Of a stretch of DNA of 15,914 nt, positions 6,296 to 13,042 are shown one piece after another (position 1 is the first letter of the stretch; the number at the start of each line of letters is the position of its first letter). Below the pieces are notes generated by a model that had not been told where the DNA came from, ran no database searches, and worked only from the letters and a program-made list of their open reading frames with translations. The stretch lies in NCBI GenBank assembly GCA_021819605.1, contig JAKAQT010000021.1:1-15914 (forward strand), written 5' to 3'. The stretch is from Thermoplasmata archaeon. GTDB lineage: Archaea > Thermoplasmatota > Thermoplasmata > Thermoplasmatales > Thermoplasmataceae. The position numbers were made by a program, and so were the translations under genes.

Positions 6296-8284
6296 ATGGA
6301 TAGAAAGACCATTGCTGCAGTATCGGTGATTGGACTTGCAGCGATTTTCATAAGAATACTCCCTTCATTAAGGGCTTTCGCCATTGGAAACGACTTTGGA
6401 ATTTATTATACAATACTTCAGGAGTTCGTGAAGAGTGGGAAAATCATGGACACTTTCCCTTCCCCGTGGGGAGGTGCAGGATATGGTGATTTTCCCGTAA
6501 TGTACTGGATAATAATTGCATTCTGGAAAGTTACGGGAATAAGCTATACGCTCCTCCTGGTCAAGATTCCCCCAATATTCGGCGGCCTTGCTTCAATAAT
6601 CATATTCTTCATCGCATATAAGATTACAAAATACTCAGCCATTTCTCTCCTTGCGGCACTTTTTGATGCTCTGAACCCAATTATAGTGTTCCAGACATCA
6701 ATTTCATCCATCCTTGTATTTGGCCATTTTTTTGGGCTTCTTACAGTTCTGTTTTTTCTTTACTATGTGGATGACTGGAGATATTATCCTGCAGTGTTGA
6801 TTTCGTCTTTCCTGCTGGTAATGTCACATCCCCTCTCCACTTACATGTACGTTCTGGCAGTGGTTGGGATCACACTGATTGGCCTTTTCCTCAACCCAAG
6901 GTTGAGAAACCGTCTCCGTTACGCTGCTTTCCTCTATCCGTTTTCGGCTTTCATTTTCGCATACTGGTATGTGTTCTTCCCTAATTTTAGCGGTTTCCTG
7001 AGTGGTGGCCTACTCCATCTGCCAGCCAGTGTTATCATTGCCGGATTTTTCTTCATAATAACTATTGTAATATTCGCGCCAACCAATCTACTGAAGCCTT
7101 TCATTGAGAAGATTGAAGTATCTCGACACAGGATGTACCAACCACTAATCTATGCTTCACTTCTTATCTATTTTGCAGCCATTGGTATTTCGATTCCTCT
7201 GCTCTATGTGATTCTTCCTGCATTTTCTGTAAGGGACATAATAACAATTTTGCCTCTGATAATGGACGGCGGCATTGCCATCGTAGGTCTTAACATGGTC
7301 TCTGGAAGGGCCAAGTACGTTACCACAGGCTGGCTCGTGCTGATGTTCATATCTTTTATTTATTCTCTTGTCACCTGGAACATGATCCTCTATCCTGGAA
7401 GATACTTTGAATACCTTTTCGAACCCTTATCCATACTTGAGGCTATTGGAATCTACGGCATTCTCCAGCATGCGAGATCTTCCCTTGTTACAGATTTCAG
7501 ATTCAGAAAGAGGAGAGGATTCGCCCGGACTATCCGGATACTTGAAGCACGGGAAGCAAACCTGAAGGGGTATCTGATAAGGCTGCTGAAGCGGGCCAAT
7601 ATGCAATTTAAGGCCCTGCGAATAAACAACGTGAAGTCATTTGCTGTCATCGGGCTTCTTGTGGTGGTTCTTGCATCCTCCGCCGCCACTCCATACCAGG
7701 TACAGAAGGTTGTCACTCCGTCAGGTAACCAGTCGATTAACATCCCGGATCATAATGCGGCTGTCTGGCTTGATCATAACGCAAGCAGGAATTATTCGGT
7801 GGCAACTGACCATATTCTTGGCCTACTTCTCAATGGCTATAATGTCTCCAGCAGCTTCGAAAGTATCTACTATTTATGGAATTCAACCGGTGTGAACACA
7901 TCAGTGCTGCATGAACTCATGGGAAACGCATACTCTTCAAGTTACAACTACACTTCAGTTGGGTATATACTCATTGACAATTACATGTTCAAAAATGGTG
8001 TGTGGGGCTACGACGGCCTTACAGATCCATACATACGGCCTGTGACTATGGATAACGCGAGTTTTCTAAAGTTTTTTGCAAAGCCATTCCAGCCAGTTTA
8101 CTTCAATTACACTTCATCATCCAGCTGGGCAATTGTGTTTCAGGTCAACTGGTCAGCATTAGATGCAAGCTATAGTCTCAGTATATCACCGGTGCATTCC
8201 TTATCTTCACAGGGGAACATAACAGAATCGGAAGTATGGACCATAATCAATTCAGCAAACAGCGTCGAAATAGGTCAGCGTTAA
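6296..8284 (+). CDS. GT-C-like integral membrane glycosyltransferase (tentative)
   Basis: A 662-residue membrane protein with a start-proximal signal anchor and roughly a dozen hydrophobic segments up to about residue 395. A basic cytoplasmic stretch follows (around 400-440, rich in Arg and Lys), then one more membrane segment and a C-terminal extracellular domain with many N-x-S/T sites. The first external loop has GNDFGIYYT (Asp33) and GYGDFPVMYW (62-71). An acidic residue in this first loop followed by an aromatic-rich loop is what GT-C glycosyltransferases and related 6-pyruvoyl-tetrahydropterin-synthase-related membrane proteins show. If so, it would move a sugar from a lipid-linked donor onto a lipid or protein on the outer face. 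It lies 57 bases ahead of the cupredoxin start, in the same direction. I cannot name a substrate; the fold call is from pattern only. Confidence 0.55.
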   Translation: MDRKTIAAVSVIGLAAIFIRILPSLRAFAIGNDFGIYYTILQEFVKSGKIMDTFPSPWGGAGYGDFPVMYWIIIAFWKVTGISYTLLLVKIPPIFGGLASIIIFFIAYKITKYSAISLLAALFDALNPIIVFQTSISSILVFGHFFGLLTVLFFLYYVDDWRYYPAVLISSFLLVMSHPLSTYMYVLAVVGITLIGLFLNPRLRNRLRYAAFLYPFSAFIFAYWYVFFPNFSGFLSGGLLHLPASVIIAGFFFIITIVIFAPTNLLKPFIEKIEVSRHRMYQPLIYASLLIYFAAIGISIPLLYVILPAFSVRDIITILPLIMDGGIAIVGLNMVSGRAKYVTTGWLVLMFISFIYSLVTWNMILYPGRYFEYLFEPLSILEAIGIYGILQHARSSLVTDFRFRKRRGFARTIRILEAREANLKGYLIRLLKRANMQFKALRINNVKSFAVIGLLVVVLASSAATPYQVQKVVTPSGNQSINIPDHNAAVWLDHNASRNYSVATDHILGLLLNGYNVSSSFESIYYLWNSTGVNTSVLHELMGNAYSSSYNYTSVGYILIDNYMFKNGVWGYDGLTDPYIRPVTMDNASFLKFFAKPFQPVYFNYTSSSSWAIVFQVNWSALDASYSLSISPVHSLSSQGNITESEVWTIINSANSVEIGQR

Positions 8285-8311
8285 CTTGATGCCTAACAGA
8301 TGAGGAGACAC

Positions 8312-8320
8312 ATTCAAATA
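8312..8320 (+). promoter_or_regulatory. TATA-like box supporting the short cupredoxin start
   Basis: ATTCAAATA is centred about 26 bases before the ATG at 8342, the spacing seen for other leaderless starts in this window. The earlier ATG at 8300 has neither a TATA box at this distance nor an SD. Confidence 0.4.
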
Positions 8321-8341
8321 GTACGTTTTTTTTTCCTATTC

Positions 8342-9124
8342 ATGTCTGCTGAAAAGACATTCTATACGATAATTGCTGTAATAGTAGTGGTTGCAGGTAT
8401 AGGCATTGGCGCCGCTTATTATGACAGTGTTTCAAGTGTCCATGCTGCTAGCACTCCACCATCAAGTTCACTCACTCTGGTGATTACTCCAAATAACTGG
8501 TACAATGCTACAATACACGGAAACAACTCATATATTGGGCATCATGGTGGGCAACCAGCTTTCTTTGTACTGGAACCCAATGGAACCTTGGGGTCATCTG
8601 CAAGCATAACGCTTCCAGGCCACCAGCTGATATCCCTAACCATAATTGATTACGACAGTGGCGTTGCACCCGGATTAGGAAACGCAACTGCTACGGGGGT
8701 TCAGAATAATTCTTACTTTTCAAAGGTTACAGGAACGGTAGGAGGAGTGGAATACATTTACAACGGTACGGCAGCAGCTGAAAATGCGACTGTTACCAGC
8801 AATGTTACAAATGGAATTTCAATAAACCAGGGTGCTGGATGGGCCGTTAAGTCCCTTCCTTGGATTGGGGGTGCATCCGGTGGGTACATGGTAACTCACA
8901 CTTTCACCATCCTTAGCGGCTCAAATGTTGCGGTTAATATCCCGTCTTGGGCCGGGAGCAACCCAAGTGGCGGAACCGTCACCCATGCATCCTTCTATCT
9001 CAACCAAACCAGTGGAACAACGCTTAACTGGCAGTGTTACGCACCATGTGGTACCGGTCCTTCTGGATGGGATGGCGCAATGGCAACCGCCGGATGGATG
9101 ATGGGTACCATCACTGTATCGTAA
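8342..9124 (+). CDS. Membrane-anchored cupredoxin, CuA/sulfocyanin-like, with altered copper site
   Basis: Probably a copper electron carrier on the outer face of the membrane, accepting electrons from the Rieske/cytochrome b complex encoded next. From this start it has 260 aa: MSAEK, one hydrophobic anchor (about 7-28), a Ser/Thr/Asn-rich extracellular part with nine N-x-S/T sites, and a C-terminal cupredoxin-like domain. H-T-F (His186) resembles the first copper His. W-Q-C-Y-A-P-C-G (Cys232, Cys236) has the C-x3-C-G spacing of the CuA site of oxidase subunit II. However, the His normally four residues after the second Cys is absent, and Met residues (247, 253, 254) follow instead. An upstream ATG at 8300 would add 14 residues. 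The 8342 start is preferred for its TATA spacing and normal anchor position. Sulfocyanin-like is the alternative label. The redox role rests on gene neighbourhood. Confidence 0.7.
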   Translation: MSAEKTFYTIIAVIVVVAGIGIGAAYYDSVSSVHAASTPPSSSLTLVITPNNWYNATIHGNNSYIGHHGGQPAFFVLEPNGTLGSSASITLPGHQLISLTIIDYDSGVAPGLGNATATGVQNNSYFSKVTGTVGGVEYIYNGTAAAENATVTSNVTNGISINQGAGWAVKSLPWIGGASGGYMVTHTFTILSGSNVAVNIPSWAGSNPSGGTVTHASFYLNQTSGTTLNWQCYAPCGTGPSGWDGAMATAGWMMGTITVS

Positions 9125-9130
9125 TTATCT

Positions 9131-9135
9131 GGTGA
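9131..9135 (+). promoter_or_regulatory. Shine-Dalgarno site for the Rieske gene
   Basis: GGTGA lies 6 bases before the ATG at 9142 in the 17-base gap after the cupredoxin gene. It supports translation from a polycistronic message. Confidence 0.6.
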
Positions 9136-9141
9136 AATGCC

Positions 9142-9864
9142 ATGAATGGAAAGAATGATGCAGATGAGCCAGTTGACAAGGACAGAAGAAATTTCTTCAA
9201 GTTCCTTGGAGTGGCCGCAATCGCCGCCGGTGGCATTGGGGCGTTGCGGGGCGTGCTGGAGAATGTGAGCCCGCCGATTACCTCGGCATTCAGCTCCTTT
9301 CCGACCCTGTTACTTTATTCCCAGGCAGGCAAGCCGATCGGTACCAGCGATCTCAAGGTGAACAATTCAACAATTGTACTCTTTGATTATCCACTCCAGA
9401 ACGAACCCAATTTTCTACTAAGACTTGGGGACAGCAGCAACAACGATCAGGCCATAGATCCAACAACAGTGACCATACCCGCAACCGGCAAAACTTTCAA
9501 ATCGTCGGGAGGCGTTGGGCCATATAAGTCGGTGGTAGCTTCCAGTGCAATTTGCCAGCACCTGGGTTGCATCCCGCCAATAATACACTTTTATCCACCA
9601 TCATCATCTTCATATCCCGGCAAAGTACACTGCAACTGCCATGGCAGCACTTATGATCCATATAAGGGATTTGCAGTGGTAACCGGCCCTACCACTCATC
9701 CATTGCCCAACACCGTTCTGGCCTATGATTCTTCAAAAGATCAATACAGTGTTACGAGCCTTGTGGGACCGACCATATATGGACATTCAAGTGATTTGAG
9801 CGGAGGGAGCTTGCTTCCATCCTCAACGTACACCGAAATAACAACTCTCACTCCTACAAGCTGA
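9142..9864 (+). CDS. Rieske iron-sulfur protein of a bc1-like complex
   Basis: Carries a [2Fe-2S] cluster that takes electrons from quinol at cytochrome b and passes them to the outer carrier. It has 240 aa. The N-terminus has a twin-arginine motif, DRRNFFKFLG (residues 14-23), followed by one hydrophobic segment, so it is exported folded by Tat and stays membrane-anchored. Rieske box 1 is C-Q-H-L-G-C (Cys138, His140, Cys143) and box 2 is C-N-C-H-G-S (Cys164, Cys166, His167). Cluster ligands would be Cys138, His140, Cys164 and His167, with a Cys143-Cys166 disulfide. Box 2 usually has Pro between its cysteines; here it is Asn. Spacing from the cupredoxin gene and an SD (GGTGA), together with overlap of its stop codon with the cytochrome b ribosome site, place it in an operon. 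Confidence 0.95.
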   Translation: MNGKNDADEPVDKDRRNFFKFLGVAAIAAGGIGALRGVLENVSPPITSAFSSFPTLLLYSQAGKPIGTSDLKVNNSTIVLFDYPLQNEPNFLLRLGDSSNNDQAIDPTTVTIPATGKTFKSSGGVGPYKSVVASSAICQHLGCIPPIIHFYPPSSSSYPGKVHCNCHGSTYDPYKGFAVVTGPTTHPLPNTVLAYDSSKDQYSVTSLVGPTIYGHSSDLSGGSLLPSSTYTEITTLTPTS

Positions 9865-9868
9865 GGTG
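9863..9868 (+). promoter_or_regulatory. Shine-Dalgarno site for cytochrome b, overlapping the Rieske stop
   Basis: GAGGTG, 5 bases before the ATG at 9874, shares two bases with the TGA stop of the Rieske gene. This points to tightly coupled translation of the two partner subunits. Confidence 0.7.
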
Positions 9869-9873
9869 CAGTT

Positions 9874-11490
9874 ATGCCGAATGAAAAAAAGGAAAACATG
9901 ATTGAAAAGATAATGAACGAACCCCAGCCCATTCCACGTAAGGTTCCAGATTACATGAGATCCAAGGGGGGCGGCTGGTTCTGGACCGGCGCAATGGTGA
10001 TGTTCGCTTTTCTCTATGAAGTTATCACCGGCCTTATTCTGCTGCTTTACTATGAACCATCAAGCGCCTACGCAAGCACAGAGGCTTTTCTTTCCAGCAC
10101 GCCATTTGGTTCGTTTATCCTGACAACCCATCTTTACGGTGCCTATGCCATGGTGGTTCTGATCTATATACACCTTCTGAGGAATCTATACGAAGGCGCC
10201 TACAAGCATCCACGTGAAAGCCAGTGGCTCACCGGTGTTCTTCTTCTTCTGACGACACTTGGTGCAGGATTTTTCGGCTATTCGATGAGCGGAGACGTAC
10301 TTTCGGCCGATGCCACTGATGTGGGAAGAGGCATAGCAGGTGGATTACCAGTAATAGGAAACTGGGTCCTGGGAATCTTTTTCGGAAACGGCACTCAACT
10401 TTCTCTGTTTTCACGTATGCTTGCCTGGCACATCATCCTCGTGGCGGTTATTGGTCTCCTGTTTGCGGTGCATTTCTTCATGGCAGAGTACAACACCATC
10501 ATGCCAAAGAGAGAAGAATCCGGCTATAAGGCTCCGGCAATTGATCATGATGACGGGAGCTACAAACCCTGGTACCCTTACAATCTCGTATACATGATTC
10601 AGCTTATGCTTCTGACCTTCGGGATTATCATAATAGTTCCATCCATTCTGGCATTGCTTCCAGGAGTACCGCCCCTGTTCTCCCCTTTTCCCCAGGTATC
10701 ACCAACCAGCCCGCTTGCTGCCAGTATCCCGGCATATCCACCATGGTTCCTCTTATTTGTTTATAAGGAGCTTGACTTCCAGTTTGCGCAGTCCTTAACA
10801 CCATTCTGGGCCACAGTGATATTTGCAGGAATGCCGCTGGTTTATCTCCTGATTCTGCCATATGTGGATAAAAGCAGTTCACTTAAAATGAGGGACAGGC
10901 CCATAACAGTATCCTTCGCGATTCTTGGCACGGTTTACCTCGCCAGCCTTTCACTGTGGGGAGCACTTACCCCTGGAATCGCAATAGCTAACTGGAAAGT
11001 TGCGCTGTTCTTCTTCCTGCCAGGCATTGCCATCATAACACTCACCTGGGTTATAGCAGATGCAATGAAAAAAGAAAAAATTCATGTCAGGAATGCACCA
11101 TGGGCCTTTGCAACCATGGCCATAATGGCAGTTTCCGCATTTGGATCCGGGATACTCATACTTGCAGATATCCGGTCGCCGTCGTTGCTGTACACAGTTT
11201 CAATGATACTCACATTGATGGTAACAGCAATCTCTGCTGCAGTCGTGATTGCGATTTCAAGAGGTATTTTCACGCAACGCGTTGAGGTCTACAAGCCCAT
11301 GAGCAAGAATGCTTACACACTGGCGGGTTCTGGATTCACAGCATCAGCAATATTCATACTCTTCGAAATTTCAGTGATCAACCCTGACACCGTGTTCAAA
11401 ACTTCGCTATACGCAATTGGGCTGGGTGTTCTATTGCTGATCGGCGGCGCAGTTCTGAGAATTTACAGGGCTACCATTTACCATGAATGA
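9874..11490 (+). CDS. Cytochrome b of a bc1-like quinol-oxidising complex
   Basis: Membrane subunit holding two b haems and the quinol-oxidation site. Haem ligands are paired as His86/His100 (helix B) and His186/His200 (helix D), each with 13 intervening residues. That is the bc1-type spacing in both helices; b6 has 14 in the second. The core four-helix bundle is followed by further helices, giving 538 aa, longer than a standard bc1 cytochrome b (about 380-430), as in other archaeal versions with extra C-terminal helices. The quinol-site motif normally written PEWY appears as PPWF (residues 289-292), lacking the Glu. It is translated right after the Rieske gene from an overlapping SD. No cytochrome c1 gene accompanies it; the cupredoxin encoded upstream is the likely electron acceptor. 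The role is confident; the acceptor is inferred. Confidence 0.95.
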   Translation: MPNEKKENMIEKIMNEPQPIPRKVPDYMRSKGGGWFWTGAMVMFAFLYEVITGLILLLYYEPSSAYASTEAFLSSTPFGSFILTTHLYGAYAMVVLIYIHLLRNLYEGAYKHPRESQWLTGVLLLLTTLGAGFFGYSMSGDVLSADATDVGRGIAGGLPVIGNWVLGIFFGNGTQLSLFSRMLAWHIILVAVIGLLFAVHFFMAEYNTIMPKREESGYKAPAIDHDDGSYKPWYPYNLVYMIQLMLLTFGIIIIVPSILALLPGVPPLFSPFPQVSPTSPLAASIPAYPPWFLLFVYKELDFQFAQSLTPFWATVIFAGMPLVYLLILPYVDKSSSLKMRDRPITVSFAILGTVYLASLSLWGALTPGIAIANWKVALFFFLPGIAIITLTWVIADAMKKEKIHVRNAPWAFATMAIMAVSAFGSGILILADIRSPSLLYTVSMILTLMVTAISAAVVIAISRGIFTQRVEVYKPMSKNAYTLAGSGFTASAIFILFEISVINPDTVFKTSLYAIGLGVLLLIGGAVLRIYRATIYHE

Positions 11491-11494
11491 TAGC

Positions 11495-11503
11495 CTAAAT
11501 AAC
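11495..11503 (+). promoter_or_regulatory. TATA-like box before the C-Q-C membrane protein
   Basis: CTAAATAAC centred about 28 bases ahead of the ATG at 11527. No SD precedes that ATG. The gene may therefore have its own leaderless transcript in addition to readthrough from the cytochrome b gene. Confidence 0.35.
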
Positions 11504-11526
11504 CCACCACTTATTTTTGGTAGCAT

Positions 11527-13032
11527 ATGTTGAATCAGAAAAAAACGCTGGAGGCACTGGCTTTTTCGCTGAGTTTTATTCTATTTTTTATTTCTATATT
11601 TATGGCCTACCAGCTGGGGGACCTTGTTATTGATACTGCTGCAATCAGTTCTATGACAATAATCGTAACAATAATGGCACTTTTCTATGCTCTGCAGCCC
11701 GTCTTCATGAAGTACTGGCACCCACTTCAGCTTTATCTTGCTTCCTTCACACTTACATTCCTTTTATTCCTGACTGTTGCGTTCATAGCCTTTCCACAGT
11801 TTTTCATGCTGCTATCCTCCCTGGTGCTATTTTTGATTTATTATGGATTATCCATAAGGGACACCGGAGATCTTAAGGTCAGGGTTCCCACATTCTTCAT
11901 CACTCTGGCTCTGATGGTCGTAATAGGGAGTATAGTGGGGCAGGCCAATCAGCCTCCTGGATTTCCGGTAACGATTGAGAGTACAGCCTCCATGTTCGTA
12001 TTCATCGGTCTAAAGGTTCCGCTTCTGGAAAAGTTCGGTATTACTGTTCTTTCAACAAAGATCAACATGATACTCAGCCCCGTGGAACTGATTCTATTCT
12101 TCGGAATAGCGGCACTGGTTTCGGAGAATTATCATGAGATAATCACATACCTGACTGGCCATAAGTCATTCTCCAACAGGCTTGGCGTGGCTGTTTATGG
12201 ATTGACAGGAGCGCTCAGCTGCCAGTGTGAAAGTTTTATTGCCCTGCTTCCGGCAGTGAGCATACTCCTGATTGATGAAATTCTTGTTCCCATGATATTT
12301 GTAAGTGCAGCTCTGCTGGCTGGCACTTATGTACTGGTCTCAAGGCTCTACAGGAGAAAACATTACATCACTCTTTTCATGCCGGACACGTGGAAAAGCG
12401 TGAAAACATTGAAGATCGCATTTGTTGCCTTCATACTGGTTTCCGTGCCAGTTGTATTCACAATTGGTATCTACTATTCCTGGCAGAGGTACGCCCTGTT
12501 TTTCTTCCTGTCCAACATGCTGATGGTACTTGTTGGGTACGTATTCATGGTAGAGCTGTTTCGCATAATTCCATACAGCAGATCTTCAAGATGGATGAGT
12601 TCTGGAATGGCATTTCTGGGAACTCTTATCCCTGTTGTCTGGTTCCTGCCGTTCATGACGGAGGCAGCTTACCATTCACCCTCAATTTTCGGTGTAATGA
12701 CCATTTCAGGATTTGGTGCGGGGATTCTTCTGGGTGCAGCTTACTCAATACTGGATAGAAATGACAGGTATGTATTCAACGAATACATAACAGTTATATT
12801 CAGCCTGCTTCCCCTGACAATCTTTTACATAACAGACAGGCTGCAGAAAGCAATCTGGCCATCGTTCACTCTTTCCGGCCAGACTGAATTTTCAATCATT
12901 GCATGGCTTGTGATGCTGCCTGTAATGTGGTATGCCACACATCAGGCACTGAATCATCTGGCATTTGTCCAGGGGGGCGCTCCTAGCTCATGGAAAACTG
13001 CCGGTACAGCAGTGAAGGATCCAGAAGATTAG
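11527..13032 (+). CDS. Unrecognised multi-spanning membrane protein with C-Q-C motif, in the bc1-like cluster
   Basis: I do not recognise a family. The 501-residue protein is almost entirely hydrophobic, with about 12-14 membrane segments and short loops. Its most striking feature is S-C-Q-C-E-S (Cys232, Cys234, Glu235) at the start of a hydrophobic helix that continues FIALLPAVSILL. These are its only cysteines, so a metal-binding, thiol-redox or structural role is possible. Scattered His lie at or near predicted helix ends (65, 203, 212, 279, 383, 472, 477). The C-terminal tail is short and charged, ending in DPED. It starts 36 bases after cytochrome b in the same direction. By position it could be an accessory membrane subunit, perhaps analogous to the hydrophobic CbsB or OdsN products of the Sulfolobus cbsAB-soxLN-odsN cluster, but no similarity is claimed. 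The gene is intact, converging with copA across 10 bases. Confidence 0.75.
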   Translation: MLNQKKTLEALAFSLSFILFFISIFMAYQLGDLVIDTAAISSMTIIVTIMALFYALQPVFMKYWHPLQLYLASFTLTFLLFLTVAFIAFPQFFMLLSSLVLFLIYYGLSIRDTGDLKVRVPTFFITLALMVVIGSIVGQANQPPGFPVTIESTASMFVFIGLKVPLLEKFGITVLSTKINMILSPVELILFFGIAALVSENYHEIITYLTGHKSFSNRLGVAVYGLTGALSCQCESFIALLPAVSILLIDEILVPMIFVSAALLAGTYVLVSRLYRRKHYITLFMPDTWKSVKTLKIAFVAFILVSVPVVFTIGIYYSWQRYALFFFLSNMLMVLVGYVFMVELFRIIPYSRSSRWMSSGMAFLGTLIPVVWFLPFMTEAAYHSPSIFGVMTISGFGAGILLGAAYSILDRNDRYVFNEYITVIFSLLPLTIFYITDRLQKAIWPSFTLSGQTEFSIIAWLVMLPVMWYATHQALNHLAFVQGGAPSSWKTAGTAVKDPED

Positions 13033-13042
13033 GTGTTTCCCA

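Noticed and set aside
8342..9124. Cytochrome c oxidase subunit II as the name for the cupredoxin
   Set aside because: The C-x3-C-G spacing fits, but the CuA His is missing, there is one anchor rather than the usual two, and no subunit I gene is nearby.
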